Of a stretch of 64,000 bases of DNA, positions 39,787 to 49,834 are shown piece after piece. The notes under the pieces are model-generated. The model was not told the DNA's origin, searched no databases, and saw only the letters and a program-made list of their open reading frames with translations. A program made the translations under genes and the position numbers. Within the stretch, counting starts at the first letter, position 1. The number at the start of each line of letters is the position of its first letter. The stretch is taken from the NCBI RefSeq assembly GCF_030297175.1, contig NZ_AP028070.1:1984001-2048000 (forward strand), written 5' to 3'. This DNA comes from Marinobacter sp. LA51. GTDB taxonomy: Bacteria; Pseudomonadota; Gammaproteobacteria; Pseudomonadales; Oleiphilaceae.

Positions 39787-41274
39787 TCACGATTCGCTGG
39801 AATCCGAATTGCTGACCAGGCGCAGGTCGGTGGTTCGACGATTTTGCTGCTTCAGGCGACGAACACAGCGCTCGAGGGTCTTGGATATGCGGGCGTGGGA
39901 TCGGATCATCGAGATTTTCGGCCAGGTGGCGCGCTCGCCGGCCAGGATCATTTCTCTGACGTAGGCGGGTTCAGGATTGGCGAGCATCCGACGATAGTCT
40001 TTAAACGAGTACGATGGCGCAATGGTCACGTCGCCGGAATAACGTTGCGCCATAATGGTGTGAAGTTGACCAGACACCTGCCTCAGCAATTCCGGTTTAA
40101 GCCGCTTGCGCAAATAATCAAAAATGCCCTGACCGTGGAACTGAACCTCCGATTTCAGCAGATGCATCGGCAGGCTCGGAATCGAGAGTTTTTCATCCAT
40201 TCCACGGTCGTTGAGAAACGGCACAACGTGCGGATTGGTCTGGCTGACTATGGTGAAGTTTACATCGTAAAGATGCATCAGGCGTTCGATAGGCAGATCA
40301 CTCACCACCGATCCATCCACAAACTTCAGTCTTGGCATGTACGGCAGCGCATTACCGTGAATGTCTTTCTTCATCAGCGTGACCGGGGGGAATATACCGG
40401 GCACCGCGGCGCTGGCGAGGACAGCACTCCATACCATCAGGTAAGGCGAGGTATAGCCACACAGCAATCGGGCTTTCTGGTGCGCCTGGATTGGCGAGAC
40501 ACTCACGTTGATGGAGCGTCCTGTGCGCAGATACGCCTCTTCAAAGGTGTACTCGCCGATATTGGCGCGCACACAGGACTTAAGCTGGTCCTGGTCCATC
40601 AGGCCGTCGCCGCGCACGGCACTGAGCAACCCGCGCCACTTCCAGGCCTTCAGGTTGTGATTCTCCGGCACCAGCATTTCCGGGATCTCGGCATCGGTAT
40701 GGACACCCAGAATGCCCGCAATAATAGCGCCGATACTGGAGCCGGCTATGACCTGAGGTAAAAGCCCCTTCTCCCACAACGCCTTGATCACACCAAAATG
40801 GAACATGCCTAGTGTCGCGCCGCCGCTGAGCAGGAGCGAGGGACGGCCGTAACTGGTCAGGGTGTCGCGAAAGAACTGCAGCTTTTCCGAAATGGGGAAA
40901 CCTGGCACCGGATGGTCACACAGGTAATCCAGCGACTCACAGACCTGGGTGATGTACTCCTCAACCAGGTGTTTGGTGCCGACCCGCGAGTGAGTGTACA
41001 GGGCCGGATTACCCATATTGCCAAGATCATGATGCAAGCCTTCGCGGAGTGCCCGCTTCAGACGCTCAAAATCGTTTTGCTGGCGGTACTGTTTCAGGTT
41101 ACTCAGGCGGTCGTAAATCAGTTCGTAGTGGTAGAGATCGGAGGCAAAGTCTTCTTTCCACTCGGCGCTGCCCTCAAGAAAATCGAGTTCCAGAGCCGCC
41201 GCCTTCCAAACTTCGTAATTAGGTGCCTCGGCAAGCATTTTTCGGAACTTTTTTATTCTTGGATCCCTGATCAC
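39787..41274 (-). CDS. DUF3336/patatin lipase
   Basis: A 495-residue protein with an N-terminal DUF3336 region (1-130) joined to a patatin domain. The oxyanion loop SGGATLGMFHFG (150-161), the nucleophile motif GSSIG with Ser180, and Asp in FVDGSVVSDLP complete the dyad. The same layout is found in yeast triacylglycerol lipases Tgl3-5 and in bacterial homologues. A lipase acting on storage or membrane lipid is likely. The start is a GTG at 41274 with a strong AGGAGG in front. It is probably co-transcribed with mlaA upstream (36 bases apart). Confidence 0.85.
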   Translation of the reverse strand: MIRDPRIKKFRKMLAEAPNYEVWKAAALELDFLEGSAEWKEDFASDLYHYELIYDRLSNLKQYRQQNDFERLKRALREGLHHDLGNMGNPALYTHSRVGTKHLVEEYITQVCESLDYLCDHPVPGFPISEKLQFFRDTLTSYGRPSLLLSGGATLGMFHFGVIKALWEKGLLPQVIAGSSIGAIIAGILGVHTDAEIPEMLVPENHNLKAWKWRGLLSAVRGDGLMDQDQLKSCVRANIGEYTFEEAYLRTGRSINVSVSPIQAHQKARLLCGYTSPYLMVWSAVLASAAVPGIFPPVTLMKKDIHGNALPYMPRLKFVDGSVVSDLPIERLMHLYDVNFTIVSQTNPHVVPFLNDRGMDEKLSIPSLPMHLLKSEVQFHGQGIFDYLRKRLKPELLRQVSGQLHTIMAQRYSGDVTIAPSYSFKDYRRMLANPEPAYVREMILAGERATWPKISMIRSHARISKTLERCVRRLKQQNRRTTDLRLVSNSDSSES

Positions 41275-41310
41275 TGGGAAACCTCCTGTTATTGAGCGAA
41301 ACGTACAGGG

Positions 41311-42096
41311 TCAGAAATCTTCGAGCATCAAATCCTCATCGTTGCCGCTGGAAAAGGGATCTTCCACCATTTCACCATCCTTGATCAGGTACTCACGGCG
41401 CTGGAGAAATGCATTTCGGACAAAGATGTAAGTGTCACCCGAAATGAAACTCTCGGCCGGGATTAAATCGGCCCGCTTGTCGACAATCTGAACACCCCTG
41501 GCATACAGATCGGTCGGACTCTCGACCGCGTCCCACGCTGATGGCAACACAACGATGTCCGTCACCATACCACCGAAATGGCGCGGGCTCGAAGGCCCCA
41601 GCAACGGCAACATCAGGTAGGGTCCTGAACCGGCGCCCCAGTAGCCGAGGGTTTGGCCAAAGTCTTCAGGGCGCTCGGGGAGCTCAAAAGCCGTGGCAAC
41701 GTCGAAAAAGCCAGCCAGTCCAAACACCGTGTTGTAGGTAAATCGACCGGCAGCCACTACGGCCGATTCGCCCTTGAGCTGCAACAGACTGTTGGCGAGG
41801 TTGCGAATTTCCTGGAGGTTATTGAAGAAGTTGGTGATGCCACGGTCGATGATATTGGGCGTTACCGTGCGATAGGTTTGCGCGACCGGCTTTAAAACCC
41901 ACCGATCAAGGGTCTCGTTGAACCGGAACACCTTGCGGTTCCAGCCCTCATAGGGATCTGAAGCCCGGACCTCAGCCGCCCCTTCCGGTGCCGGCTCCTG
42001 CATAGCCTGGGCCGACGCCTGGCCAACTGGCAGCCCTACCAAAAGCGCCGTCGAGAGCAGAAAAACATACCAGCGCCGAAAAAAAAGTTGTCTCAT
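41311..42096 (-). CDS. mlaA: MlaA/VacJ-like phospholipid transport protein without lipobox
   Basis: A 261-residue MlaA-family protein. DPYEGWNRKVFRFNETLDRW, YNTVFGLAGFFDVAT and GAGSGPYLMLPLLGPSSPR are the family signatures. MlaA removes phospholipids from the outer leaflet of the outer membrane. Classical MlaA is a lipoprotein, but here the signal peptide (1-30) ends ASAQA and has no cysteine, so a type I signal peptidase substrate is predicted. The C-terminus ends in an acidic tail (GNDEDLMLEDF). The start has AAGAG at normal spacing. Other mla genes are not in the window. Confidence 0.9.
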   Translation of the reverse strand: MRQLFFRRWYVFLLSTALLVGLPVGQASAQAMQEPAPEGAAEVRASDPYEGWNRKVFRFNETLDRWVLKPVAQTYRTVTPNIIDRGITNFFNNLQEIRNLANSLLQLKGESAVVAAGRFTYNTVFGLAGFFDVATAFELPERPEDFGQTLGYWGAGSGPYLMLPLLGPSSPRHFGGMVTDIVVLPSAWDAVESPTDLYARGVQIVDKRADLIPAESFISGDTYIFVRNAFLQRREYLIKDGEMVEDPFSSGNDEDLMLEDF

Positions 42097-42206
42097 TGTG
42101 TGCTCTTGGCTTGTAAAAGGGGTTGTGAAAGTCGTTTCGATCCGTCAAAAATACCGACGCTTTTATTTATTACTTTTATTCTGCTCGTTGTTTCGGAGGA
42201 ACTCTT

Positions 42207-42614
42207 ATGTCTGTACCGGGAAATCACGTTGCCACACTACCCGTGCCGCTCCGCTGGGGCGATATGGATGCGTTTGGCCACGCTAACAATACGGTTTATT
42301 TCCGCTTTTTCGAAGAAGCCCGTATCGTGTGGCTTAGCTCCCTGGATCTCGGTGGTCCGGAGGAACCAACCGGTCCGGTCATTATAAAGACCAGCGCGAC
42401 ATTTCTGAAGGAGCTGAATCACCCAGCGACCGTCGTGGTCGAAACATACGCAGACAAGGCAGGAAATACCAGCCTTGATACTTACCATGTGCTAACCGAT
42501 GCCGAAACAGGCGATGTTTACGCGGAGGGATACGCCAAGGTTGTCTGGTTCGACCGCAAGACGCGGACCTCGACCCGGCTGCCAGATACCCTTCGAGCAC
42601 TGGCAACCGAATAA
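42207..42614 (+). CDS. Acyl-CoA thioesterase, hotdog fold
   Basis: A 135-residue 4HBT-family protein. RWGDMDAFGHANNTVYFRFF contains the Asp-His pattern of 4-hydroxybenzoyl-CoA/YbgC-type thioesterases. GGAGGA precedes the ATG. It ends 7 bases from the convergent KASIII gene. It probably hydrolyses acyl-CoA or acyl-ACP in the cytoplasm; the chain length preference cannot be read. Confidence 0.85.
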   Translation: MSVPGNHVATLPVPLRWGDMDAFGHANNTVYFRFFEEARIVWLSSLDLGGPEEPTGPVIIKTSATFLKELNHPATVVVETYADKAGNTSLDTYHVLTDAETGDVYAEGYAKVVWFDRKTRTSTRLPDTLRALATE

Positions 42615-42621
42615 CGAGAGC

Positions 42622-43743
42622 TTATCGGCGGCGTACCACTACGCTGCCGATTGAGTAGCCGGCACCAAAGGAGCAGATCACCCCGATGTCTCCGGACTCC
42701 AGGTCAGCCTTGTGCTTGTGAAACGCAATGATCGATCCAGCCGAGCTGGTATTGGCGTACTCGTCCAGAATAACCGGCGCTTCATCCTCGGAGGCGTCGC
42801 GACCCAGCACCTTTCGGGCAATTAGCTGGTTCATGTTCAGGTTGGCCTGGTGCAGCCACATGCGACGCAGGCCATCCGGCGCCAGCGCCAGGTCCTGAAG
42901 CTGATTTTGAATGGTCTCAGCCACCAGCGGGGAAACTTCCTTGAACACTTTCCGGCCCTGCTGGATGAACAGCTTGTCGGGCTTGCCAACGCCCGATTCA
43001 TCGGCACGGTTCAGGAAGCCGAAGTTGTTGCGGATATTGTTCGAAAACTGGGTTTTCAGACGGGTATCGAGGATCTCGAATCCCTGGCCCGCGCTGGTGT
43101 CCTCTTCCCGCTCAACCAGGATGGCTGTGCACGCGTCACCAAAAATGAAGTGGCTGTCGCGATCACGGAAATTGAGATGACCAGAACAGATCTCAGGGCT
43201 GACGACCAGAACTGAGCGGGCAGCACCGTTCTCAACCGAGTTGACCGCCGCCTGGAGACCAAACGTCGCGGAACTGCAGGCCACGTTCATATCATAGGCA
43301 AAACCGTTAACGCCGAGCGCCTGCTGCACCTCAATGGAAACCGCCGGATAGGCCCGCTGCAGGTTGGAGCAGGCAACGATCACTGCATCCACGTCAGCGG
43401 CAGTTTTGCCAGCTTGCTCCAGGGCTTCTTTACAAGCGGAAAGCGCCATTTCGCACTGCACCGAATATTCGTCGTTGCTGCGGTCGGGAATGAACGGCGT
43501 CATCCGATGCGGATCAAGGATTCCATCTTTGTTGATCACGTGCCGACGTTTGATGCCGGACGCCTTCTCAATGAAGGCCGAAGAGGACGGCTGCAGGGCA
43601 GTAACGTCACCGCTGGCGATGGCATCGGCATGCTCTGAATTGAAAATCTCAACGAACTGGTTGAAAGCTTCAACCAGTTCGTCATTGTCTATGGTCGCCG
43701 GTGGTGTATAGAGACCGGTTCCGCTAATGACGGCTTTAATCAC
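42622..43743 (-). CDS. Beta-ketoacyl-ACP synthase III (FabH family, long type)
   Basis: A 373-residue thiolase-fold condensing enzyme. The triad is Cys156 (NVACSSATFG), His298 (LHQANLNM) and Asn331 (EYANTSSAGS). It is about 55 residues longer than E. coli FabH because of an N-terminal insertion (around residues 30-60). This resembles the Pseudomonas PA3286-type synthase, which takes fatty-acid degradation intermediates into synthesis. The start is a GTG at 43743 with GGGG upstream. The context, with a thioesterase, fadD and a MaoC hydratase nearby, fits fatty-acid metabolism. Confidence 0.88.
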   Translation of the reverse strand: MIKAVISGTGLYTPPATIDNDELVEAFNQFVEIFNSEHADAIASGDVTALQPSSSAFIEKASGIKRRHVINKDGILDPHRMTPFIPDRSNDEYSVQCEMALSACKEALEQAGKTAADVDAVIVACSNLQRAYPAVSIEVQQALGVNGFAYDMNVACSSATFGLQAAVNSVENGAARSVLVVSPEICSGHLNFRDRDSHFIFGDACTAILVEREEDTSAGQGFEILDTRLKTQFSNNIRNNFGFLNRADESGVGKPDKLFIQQGRKVFKEVSPLVAETIQNQLQDLALAPDGLRRMWLHQANLNMNQLIARKVLGRDASEDEAPVILDEYANTSSAGSIIAFHKHKADLESGDIGVICSFGAGYSIGSVVVRRR

Positions 43744-43877
43744 GCTAACCCCACGTCTTGGTTATTAAAACTGAAGACTTGTCTGATATGCTGCCGGAAA
43801 TACTAACACAGTCTCCGACGTTTGCCCGTCAGCAAAAGGTACCGTACGCACCGGACAGGGGCGCTCGGAGAATTGCC

Positions 43878-46800
43878 TTAAATGCGGGTCTGCGCCCACT
43901 GCCTTTCCAATCGTTTGACGGAAACCGTCATCGCCGTGCCCAGTTGTTGTGCAAAAAAGGACACCCGAAATTCCTCCAGCATCCAGCGATAGACTATCAG
44001 CTCCGGATCCCGAACGCCCTGGCGAAGCAGTTCGTCCCGCTTGCTGGCGTAGCGGGACCAGAGGGGCTCTATGGTGTGCAGGAATTCCCGTTCCCGTCCC
44101 ATTTCCCGGGGCATCTTTTCCAGCCGAACCAGCGCTGCTTCGAAGTAACGGCCAAATTCCGCGAGCCACTCCGGCGGTGTCGCCACCAGGAACCCGGGAT
44201 ATATCAGGTTCGCCAGCTGAAACTTGAGATCGGCCATGCTTGAGGCCAGGGCCAGGCTGATCTTGCCCTTCAGTCGCTTCGCCACTTTCTGATAGCCCGT
44301 CATCGCCTGATATAACCGCTGATCCGCCTCTTCGAGCGCCGGGATAAAATCACCTCGGTGACGATCAAACAGGGCGTCAAACGCCTCGGCTGTCCTTGGT
44401 ACGCCGTCGGCGAGAAAATGCTGCATTGCCGTGGCGAGTAACAGATCATCGAGCAGTACGCTGGCGCGACCAATCGGGGCAAACATGAGCGCAGACTGTT
44501 TGAATTTCGGCAGCTTACGCTCCAGATCATCCAGGGTCTTGCCGAACCGATTCAGAATCAGACGGGCCACGGCCTTACGGGTGGTGTCTTCTGCGGTCAA
44601 TCGATCGAGGCAGCGAATCTGACGGACCGATTTCCCCTGGTCTTCCAGCGCGGGATAAACCGTTACCTGCATGCCGCCCTTTTCGGTCTGCACCTGTTCC
44701 GGCAAGGTGCCAAACTGCCAATCGGCGTGCTCAGCCGTGGGCTCAGCAGTTTTTGATTCACTGGTGGCTGAGGCCAGCGCCTCCTCTGCCTTTCCCTCCA
44801 GCTGGTCCTGCAGTTGGAAGGTCTCACGTCCCTCAGCCATGACCTTGCCACCATCCCCCATGACCCGTAGGTTCATGCGCAAATGCCGGGGCAATTCGTA
44901 CTCCGGCCAAGCCTCTGGCTCAATCCGCACCCCGGTCATGCGCCTCAGTTGTTCGGCCAATTGCAGGGCAAGAGGTTCATTCGAAGGCTGCATATTTGCC
45001 AGCGCTGCATCGACAAAATCCGGAACCGGCACAAAATTACGCCGCAGGGACTTCGGCAACCCCTTCACCAGCGCGACACATTTTTCTCGCAGCAAACCAG
45101 GCACCAGCCATTCGAGTCGGCGGGAGGGAATCTGTTTCAGCGCCATGAGAGGTACTTGCAGAGTCACCCCGTCTCGCTCGCTGGTGGGTTCAAACTCGTA
45201 GCTCAGCGGATAGCGAACACCTTCCCACTCCAGGTAATCGGGGTACAGCTCTCCCGCCTGAGCGTCTACCGGGCGTTGCAGAATGTCCTCTTCCGTCAGC
45301 TCAAGGTGCTTGAGCTCTTCGCCAGACAGGCTTTTCCACCAGGTCTCGAAGTGCCGACCGCTGACAATATCCGCCGGAAGGCGCTCATCGTAAAAGGCCA
45401 CCAACGCCTCATCATCCACCAGGAGGTCGCGGCGCCGGGTTTTCTTTTCAAGATTTTCAACGGTGTCGAGCATAGCCCGATTGCGGGCAATAAATGGCGC
45501 CTTCGAGCGATAATCCCCTTCCACCAGAGCGCGGCGGATAAAAAGATTCCGGCACTCCGCAGGATCAACCTTGCTGTAGGCAATCCGTCGCTTGGGTACT
45601 ACGTCCAGGCCGTAGAGGGTCACCTTCTCGTAGCCCATCACCTGGGCCCTTTTCTGCTCCCAGTGCGGCTCGAAATAGTTGTGCTTGACCACATGCCCGG
45701 CTAGAGGCTCGATCCACTCGGGCTGAATGGCCGCGACCATGCGCGCAAATACCCGACTGGTCTCCACGATTTCGGTTGCAACGATCCACTTCGGGCCGGT
45801 TTTGGACACCTTGGAGCCTGGGAAAATCAACACTTTCCGGTTGCGCGTTGCCAGGTATTCCTTCTTTTCAACCTTCACGGCGACCTGCCCAAGCAGACCC
45901 GCCAGGATGGCCTGGTGCAGCGCCTCGTAACTGGCGGCATCTTTATTCGACGACAGTTTTTGCTCACGACAAATCAGGGTAAGCTGACGATGAATGTCAC
46001 GCCATTCGCGCATGCGCATCCAGCTCAGGAAACTCTTCTGACAGACCTTCTTCATCTGGTTCTGGGACAGCTCCTGGCGTTGCTCCTCGTAGAAGTTCCA
46101 GATGTTCAGAAGGGTAACAAAATCCGATTCTTTGTCGTTAAAGGCCGCGTGCGCCTGGTCCGCGGCCTGCTGTTTTTCCTGGGGCCGCTCGCGAGGATCC
46201 TGCACACTCAGCCCGGCGATGATGATCAGGGTTTCGGCCAGACTGCCCTTGTCGGCCGCGGTGACCAGCATCCGGGCCAGCCGTGGATCCAGTGGCAGCC
46301 GGGACATGGTACGGCCAAGTTTAGTGACCCGACGCTTGTCGTCAACCGCGCTCAGCTCTTCGAGCAGCTTGTAGCCATCGTTGACCTGACGGCGATCCGG
46401 CGCTTCAAGGAACGGAAAGTTTCGGATCTCACCCAGACCAGAGGTCGCCATCTGCAGAATAACCGAGGCCAGGTTGGTGCGCAGGATTTCCGGGTCGGTG
46501 TATTCCGGGCGATTGATAAAGTCAGTTTCATCATACAGCCGGAAACAGATGCCCGGCGCAACCCGCCCGCATCGCCCTGCCCTCTGGTTCGCACTGGCCT
46601 GGGAGATGGGCTCGATGGGCAGACGCTGGATCTTGGAGCGCACGCTATAGCGACTGATCCTCGCAACACCGGTGTCGATCACGTAGCGGATTCCCGGCAC
46701 CGTCAGTGAGGTTTCTGCCACGTTAGTGGACAGCACAATTCGGCGGCCCCGGTGTGACTGGAACACCCGATTCTGTTCCTGATTGCTCAGGCGCGAGTAC

Positions 46801-47813
46801 AGCGGCAGGATTTCCGTGTGTTTCAGGTCTACGTGACGAAGCACCTTACTGAGATTCCGAATTTCCCGCTCACCCGGCAGGAACACCAAGACATCCCCGG
46901 GCGGTTGTTTCTCGGAGCGTTCGTGCTGCTCAATTTCATCGAGGGCGGAAATCACACCATCGGTCCAGCCCTGATCGCGATCGTCCTCGTCCCCAGTCAG
47001 TGGCCGGTAGCGAACATCCACCGGAAAAGTCCGGCCGCTGACTTCAATAACCGGTGCCTGGTTAAAGAATTCACTGAATCGGTCAACTTCGATGGTCGCC
47101 GAGGTAATGATTACTTTCAGGTCGGGGCGTTTGGGCAGAAGTTGGCGCAGGTAACCCAGTATGAAGTCGATGTTGAGGCTGCGCTCGTGCGCCTCGTCGA
47201 TGATCAGCGTGTCGTACCGGTCGAGGAAACGATCATGCTGAATTTCCGCCAGCAGTATGCCATCAGTCATTACCTTGACCCGGGACTGCTCTGAGGTGGT
47301 GTCGGTGAATCGAACCTGATAACCAATTTGCTGACCAGTCTGTTCGCCAAGCTCATCGGAAATTCTGGCGGCAACACTGCGAGCGGCGATCCTCCGGGGT
47401 TGGGTATGACCAATGACACCCCGAATACCCCGGCCGGAGTTCATGCAGATTTTCGGGATCTGGGTGGTCTTACCGGAGCCGGTTTCACCGGCGATAATCA
47501 CCACCTGATTGTTCTCGATGGCCTGCTGGATGTCATCTACGCGCTCCGACACCGGCAGGCCTTCCGGAAAACCGGCCGTTCTGTGCAACGCCTGACGCTG
47601 CTGAACTTTTTCGAGGCCCCGCTCCAGCCACCGTGCCATTTTCTCAAGATCCTTCTGGCCCGGGTCCCCCTTGGTTCGGGCCACGGCCTTCAGGATCCGG
47701 GCGGCTTCCTGCTGATTGCAGATCTCCAGCTGGCTCATCATGGCTTTCACGGCCGCCTTGCCATCAGGCGGCGGATTGACGGCGCTGGTTCGATCAGTGG
47801 TGGTGTTTGTCAT
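43878..47813 (-). CDS. hrpA: ATP-dependent RNA helicase HrpA
   Basis: A 1311-residue DEAH-box helicase of the full HrpA length. GETGSGKTTQ (109-118), DEAHERS, the SAT motif TSATIEVDRF, and QRAGRCGRVAPG (motif VI) are present, followed by the OB-fold domain and the long DUF3418 C-terminal region. HrpA acts in mRNA processing and in rescuing stalled or collided ribosomes. ATG start at 47813. It is monocistronic, with terminator hairpins of fadD just upstream. Confidence 0.96.
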   Translation of the reverse strand: MTNTTTDRTSAVNPPPDGKAAVKAMMSQLEICNQQEAARILKAVARTKGDPGQKDLEKMARWLERGLEKVQQRQALHRTAGFPEGLPVSERVDDIQQAIENNQVVIIAGETGSGKTTQIPKICMNSGRGIRGVIGHTQPRRIAARSVAARISDELGEQTGQQIGYQVRFTDTTSEQSRVKVMTDGILLAEIQHDRFLDRYDTLIIDEAHERSLNIDFILGYLRQLLPKRPDLKVIITSATIEVDRFSEFFNQAPVIEVSGRTFPVDVRYRPLTGDEDDRDQGWTDGVISALDEIEQHERSEKQPPGDVLVFLPGEREIRNLSKVLRHVDLKHTEILPLYSRLSNQEQNRVFQSHRGRRIVLSTNVAETSLTVPGIRYVIDTGVARISRYSVRSKIQRLPIEPISQASANQRAGRCGRVAPGICFRLYDETDFINRPEYTDPEILRTNLASVILQMATSGLGEIRNFPFLEAPDRRQVNDGYKLLEELSAVDDKRRVTKLGRTMSRLPLDPRLARMLVTAADKGSLAETLIIIAGLSVQDPRERPQEKQQAADQAHAAFNDKESDFVTLLNIWNFYEEQRQELSQNQMKKVCQKSFLSWMRMREWRDIHRQLTLICREQKLSSNKDAASYEALHQAILAGLLGQVAVKVEKKEYLATRNRKVLIFPGSKVSKTGPKWIVATEIVETSRVFARMVAAIQPEWIEPLAGHVVKHNYFEPHWEQKRAQVMGYEKVTLYGLDVVPKRRIAYSKVDPAECRNLFIRRALVEGDYRSKAPFIARNRAMLDTVENLEKKTRRRDLLVDDEALVAFYDERLPADIVSGRHFETWWKSLSGEELKHLELTEEDILQRPVDAQAGELYPDYLEWEGVRYPLSYEFEPTSERDGVTLQVPLMALKQIPSRRLEWLVPGLLREKCVALVKGLPKSLRRNFVPVPDFVDAALANMQPSNEPLALQLAEQLRRMTGVRIEPEAWPEYELPRHLRMNLRVMGDGGKVMAEGRETFQLQDQLEGKAEEALASATSESKTAEPTAEHADWQFGTLPEQVQTEKGGMQVTVYPALEDQGKSVRQIRCLDRLTAEDTTRKAVARLILNRFGKTLDDLERKLPKFKQSALMFAPIGRASVLLDDLLLATAMQHFLADGVPRTAEAFDALFDRHRGDFIPALEEADQRLYQAMTGYQKVAKRLKGKISLALASSMADLKFQLANLIYPGFLVATPPEWLAEFGRYFEAALVRLEKMPREMGREREFLHTIEPLWSRYASKRDELLRQGVRDPELIVYRWMLEEFRVSFFAQQLGTAMTVSVKRLERQWAQTRI

Positions 47814-47886
47814 CGCAATAGGGAGTCGTTCTCAATCGGTATCGGTTACTGGCTTGGCGACAGTCTATCGGGAAAGCCATACGCTT

Positions 47887-47948
47887 AAAAATGGAAAACC
47901 CCGCCGAAGCGGGGTTTGTATTCACACCGGCCCCGATGAACGGGGCCG
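47887..47948 (-). terminator. Tandem terminator hairpins of fadD
   Basis: First hairpin: cggcccc (47928-47934) pairs with ggggccg (47942-47948). Second: aaccccgc (47897-47904) pairs with gcggggtt (47909-47916) around a cgaa loop, with a T-rich tail on the minus strand. Both lie between the fadD stop and hrpA. Confidence 0.8.
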
Positions 47949-47971
47949 CAGACCGGCAGTGCCCTGGCCAG

Positions 47972-49648
47972 TTAACTGGCGTTGGCTTCGTCTCGCAATT
48001 CGCGACGGAGGATCTTGCCGACGTTGGTCTTGGGCAATTCCTCGCGGAACTCAAAGTGCTTGGGCACTTTGTACGCCGTCAGACGCTCGCGACAGAATTC
48101 CTTCAGCTCATTAGCGCTGACACCTTCGGCCGTTGCTACCAGGTATACCTTCACCGCCTCACCGCTCTTCGGGTCAGGGATGCCAACCGCGGCGCACTCA
48201 ACCACTTTCGGATGGCTGCTTACCACGTCTTCTATTTCATTCGGGAACACGTTGAAGCCAGACACGATGATCATGTCCTTCTTGCGGTCAACGATACGGA
48301 TGTAACCGTCCTCCTGGACCAGTGCAACGTCGCCAGTTTTCAGGAACCCGTCTTCGGTGAACGACTTCTGGGTATCTTCCGGGCGCTGCCAGTAGCCACG
48401 CATTACCTGCGGCCCCTTAACGCAAAGTTCGCCCGGCTCGCCGACCGGCGTTTCGTTGCCGTCATCATCAATGGTCTTGATTTGGGTAGAGGGAATCGGC
48501 AGGCCAATGGTGCCCAACTGGATGGCAACGTGGGGATTGAAAGTTACCACCGGTGAGGTTTCGGTCATACCGTAGCCTTCGGAAATTTCGCAACCGGTAA
48601 CCTTCTCCCACATCTTTGCGGTATCGCTGGTCAGGGCCATGCCACCGGACGATGTCAGCTTGAGGCTGCTGAAGTCCAGGTTCCGGAACTCTTCGTTGTT
48701 GCACAGAGCCACGAACAAAGTGTTCAGACCAAGGAAAGCGGAGAACTTGTGGTTCTTGAGTTCCTTAACAAAGCCTGGAATGTCACGCGGGTTCGGGATC
48801 AGAACGTTGTGCGCACCGGCTTCCAGCATGATGCCGCAGTTCAAAGTGAAGGAATAGATGTGATACAGCGGCAGAGGCGCTATTACCACTTCCTGACCTT
48901 CGACGACAATATCGCCCATCATTGGGCGGGTTTGCAGCAGGTTTGCCACCAGGTTGCCGTGGGTCAGCATTGCCCCTTTGGCCACCCCCGTGGTGCCACC
49001 GGTGTACTGCAGCACAGCGATATCGTCTTTCTTGCACTCAACCGGCGTATATTTCTCACGTGCGCCAGCGCTCAGGACCGCCGGCAATTTATGGGCGCCG
49101 GGGATACTGAAAGGAGGCACCATCTTCTTCACGTGCTTGATCACGGCGTTCAGCAGCGTTCGCTTGATCGGCGAATGCATGTCCGCAATCTCAGTCACAA
49201 TCACGTGCTCAATGCCGGTATGCGGCAGGACTTTCTCTGCGTTCTCAGCCATGTTGGCCAATACGACCAAGGCCTTGGCACCCGAATCGTTGAACTGGTG
49301 CTCCATTTCGCGGGTGGTGTACAGAGGATTGGTGTTCACCACGATCAAGCCGGCGCGCATGGCACCGAATACCACAACAGGATATTGACTAACGTTCGGC
49401 ATCTGGACGGCAATACGATCGCCTGGTTTCAGGTCCGTCTTATTCTGCAGCCACGCCGCAAAGTTGCGGCTCTGTGTGTCCAGATCACGGTAGGTGAGAG
49501 TTGCGCCAACAGCACTAAAGGCAGGACGGTCCGCGTATTTCTTAACAGACTGGTCAAATACTTCAACCATGCTGCTGTACTTGTTCAGGTCGACCTCACG
49601 AGGTACGCCGGCAGGGTATTTATCCTGATAGAACTGCTCGAAATCCAT
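47972..49648 (-). CDS. fadD: Long-chain fatty acid-CoA ligase
   Basis: A 558-residue adenylate-forming enzyme that activates fatty acids at the inner membrane. The AMP-binding motif YTGGTTGVAKGAMLTHGN, EGYGMTETSPV and the hinge DRKKDMIIVSGFNVFP are complete. The frame also offers an ATG at 49654, but AGGAG abuts that codon, whereas the ATG at 49648 is six bases from it and is the better start. It is divergent from a MaoC-type hydratase across 186 bases, suggesting shared control of fatty-acid use. Confidence 0.95.
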   Translation of the reverse strand: MDFEQFYQDKYPAGVPREVDLNKYSSMVEVFDQSVKKYADRPAFSAVGATLTYRDLDTQSRNFAAWLQNKTDLKPGDRIAVQMPNVSQYPVVVFGAMRAGLIVVNTNPLYTTREMEHQFNDSGAKALVVLANMAENAEKVLPHTGIEHVIVTEIADMHSPIKRTLLNAVIKHVKKMVPPFSIPGAHKLPAVLSAGAREKYTPVECKKDDIAVLQYTGGTTGVAKGAMLTHGNLVANLLQTRPMMGDIVVEGQEVVIAPLPLYHIYSFTLNCGIMLEAGAHNVLIPNPRDIPGFVKELKNHKFSAFLGLNTLFVALCNNEEFRNLDFSSLKLTSSGGMALTSDTAKMWEKVTGCEISEGYGMTETSPVVTFNPHVAIQLGTIGLPIPSTQIKTIDDDGNETPVGEPGELCVKGPQVMRGYWQRPEDTQKSFTEDGFLKTGDVALVQEDGYIRIVDRKKDMIIVSGFNVFPNEIEDVVSSHPKVVECAAVGIPDPKSGEAVKVYLVATAEGVSANELKEFCRERLTAYKVPKHFEFREELPKTNVGKILRRELRDEANAS

Positions 49649-49834
49649 CACCATCTCCTGTTTGGCATTTTTGATTGTAATGATCCACTAGTGCAGCGCT
49701 GATCAAAATCAACCCTACAAAAGTATCAGAGTCAAAAAAGTGGGGAGAGAATAGCAGTTTTGTGAACGATGAGGTAGTTTTCAGGGAGCGAGCCTAAACA
49801 CTTGTACTCAAATCGAATTCGTCCGGAGCACACG

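Noticed and set aside
39685-40761. 358-codon plus-strand open frame
   Set aside because: Antisense to the DUF3336 patatin gene, which carries an intact catalytic dyad.
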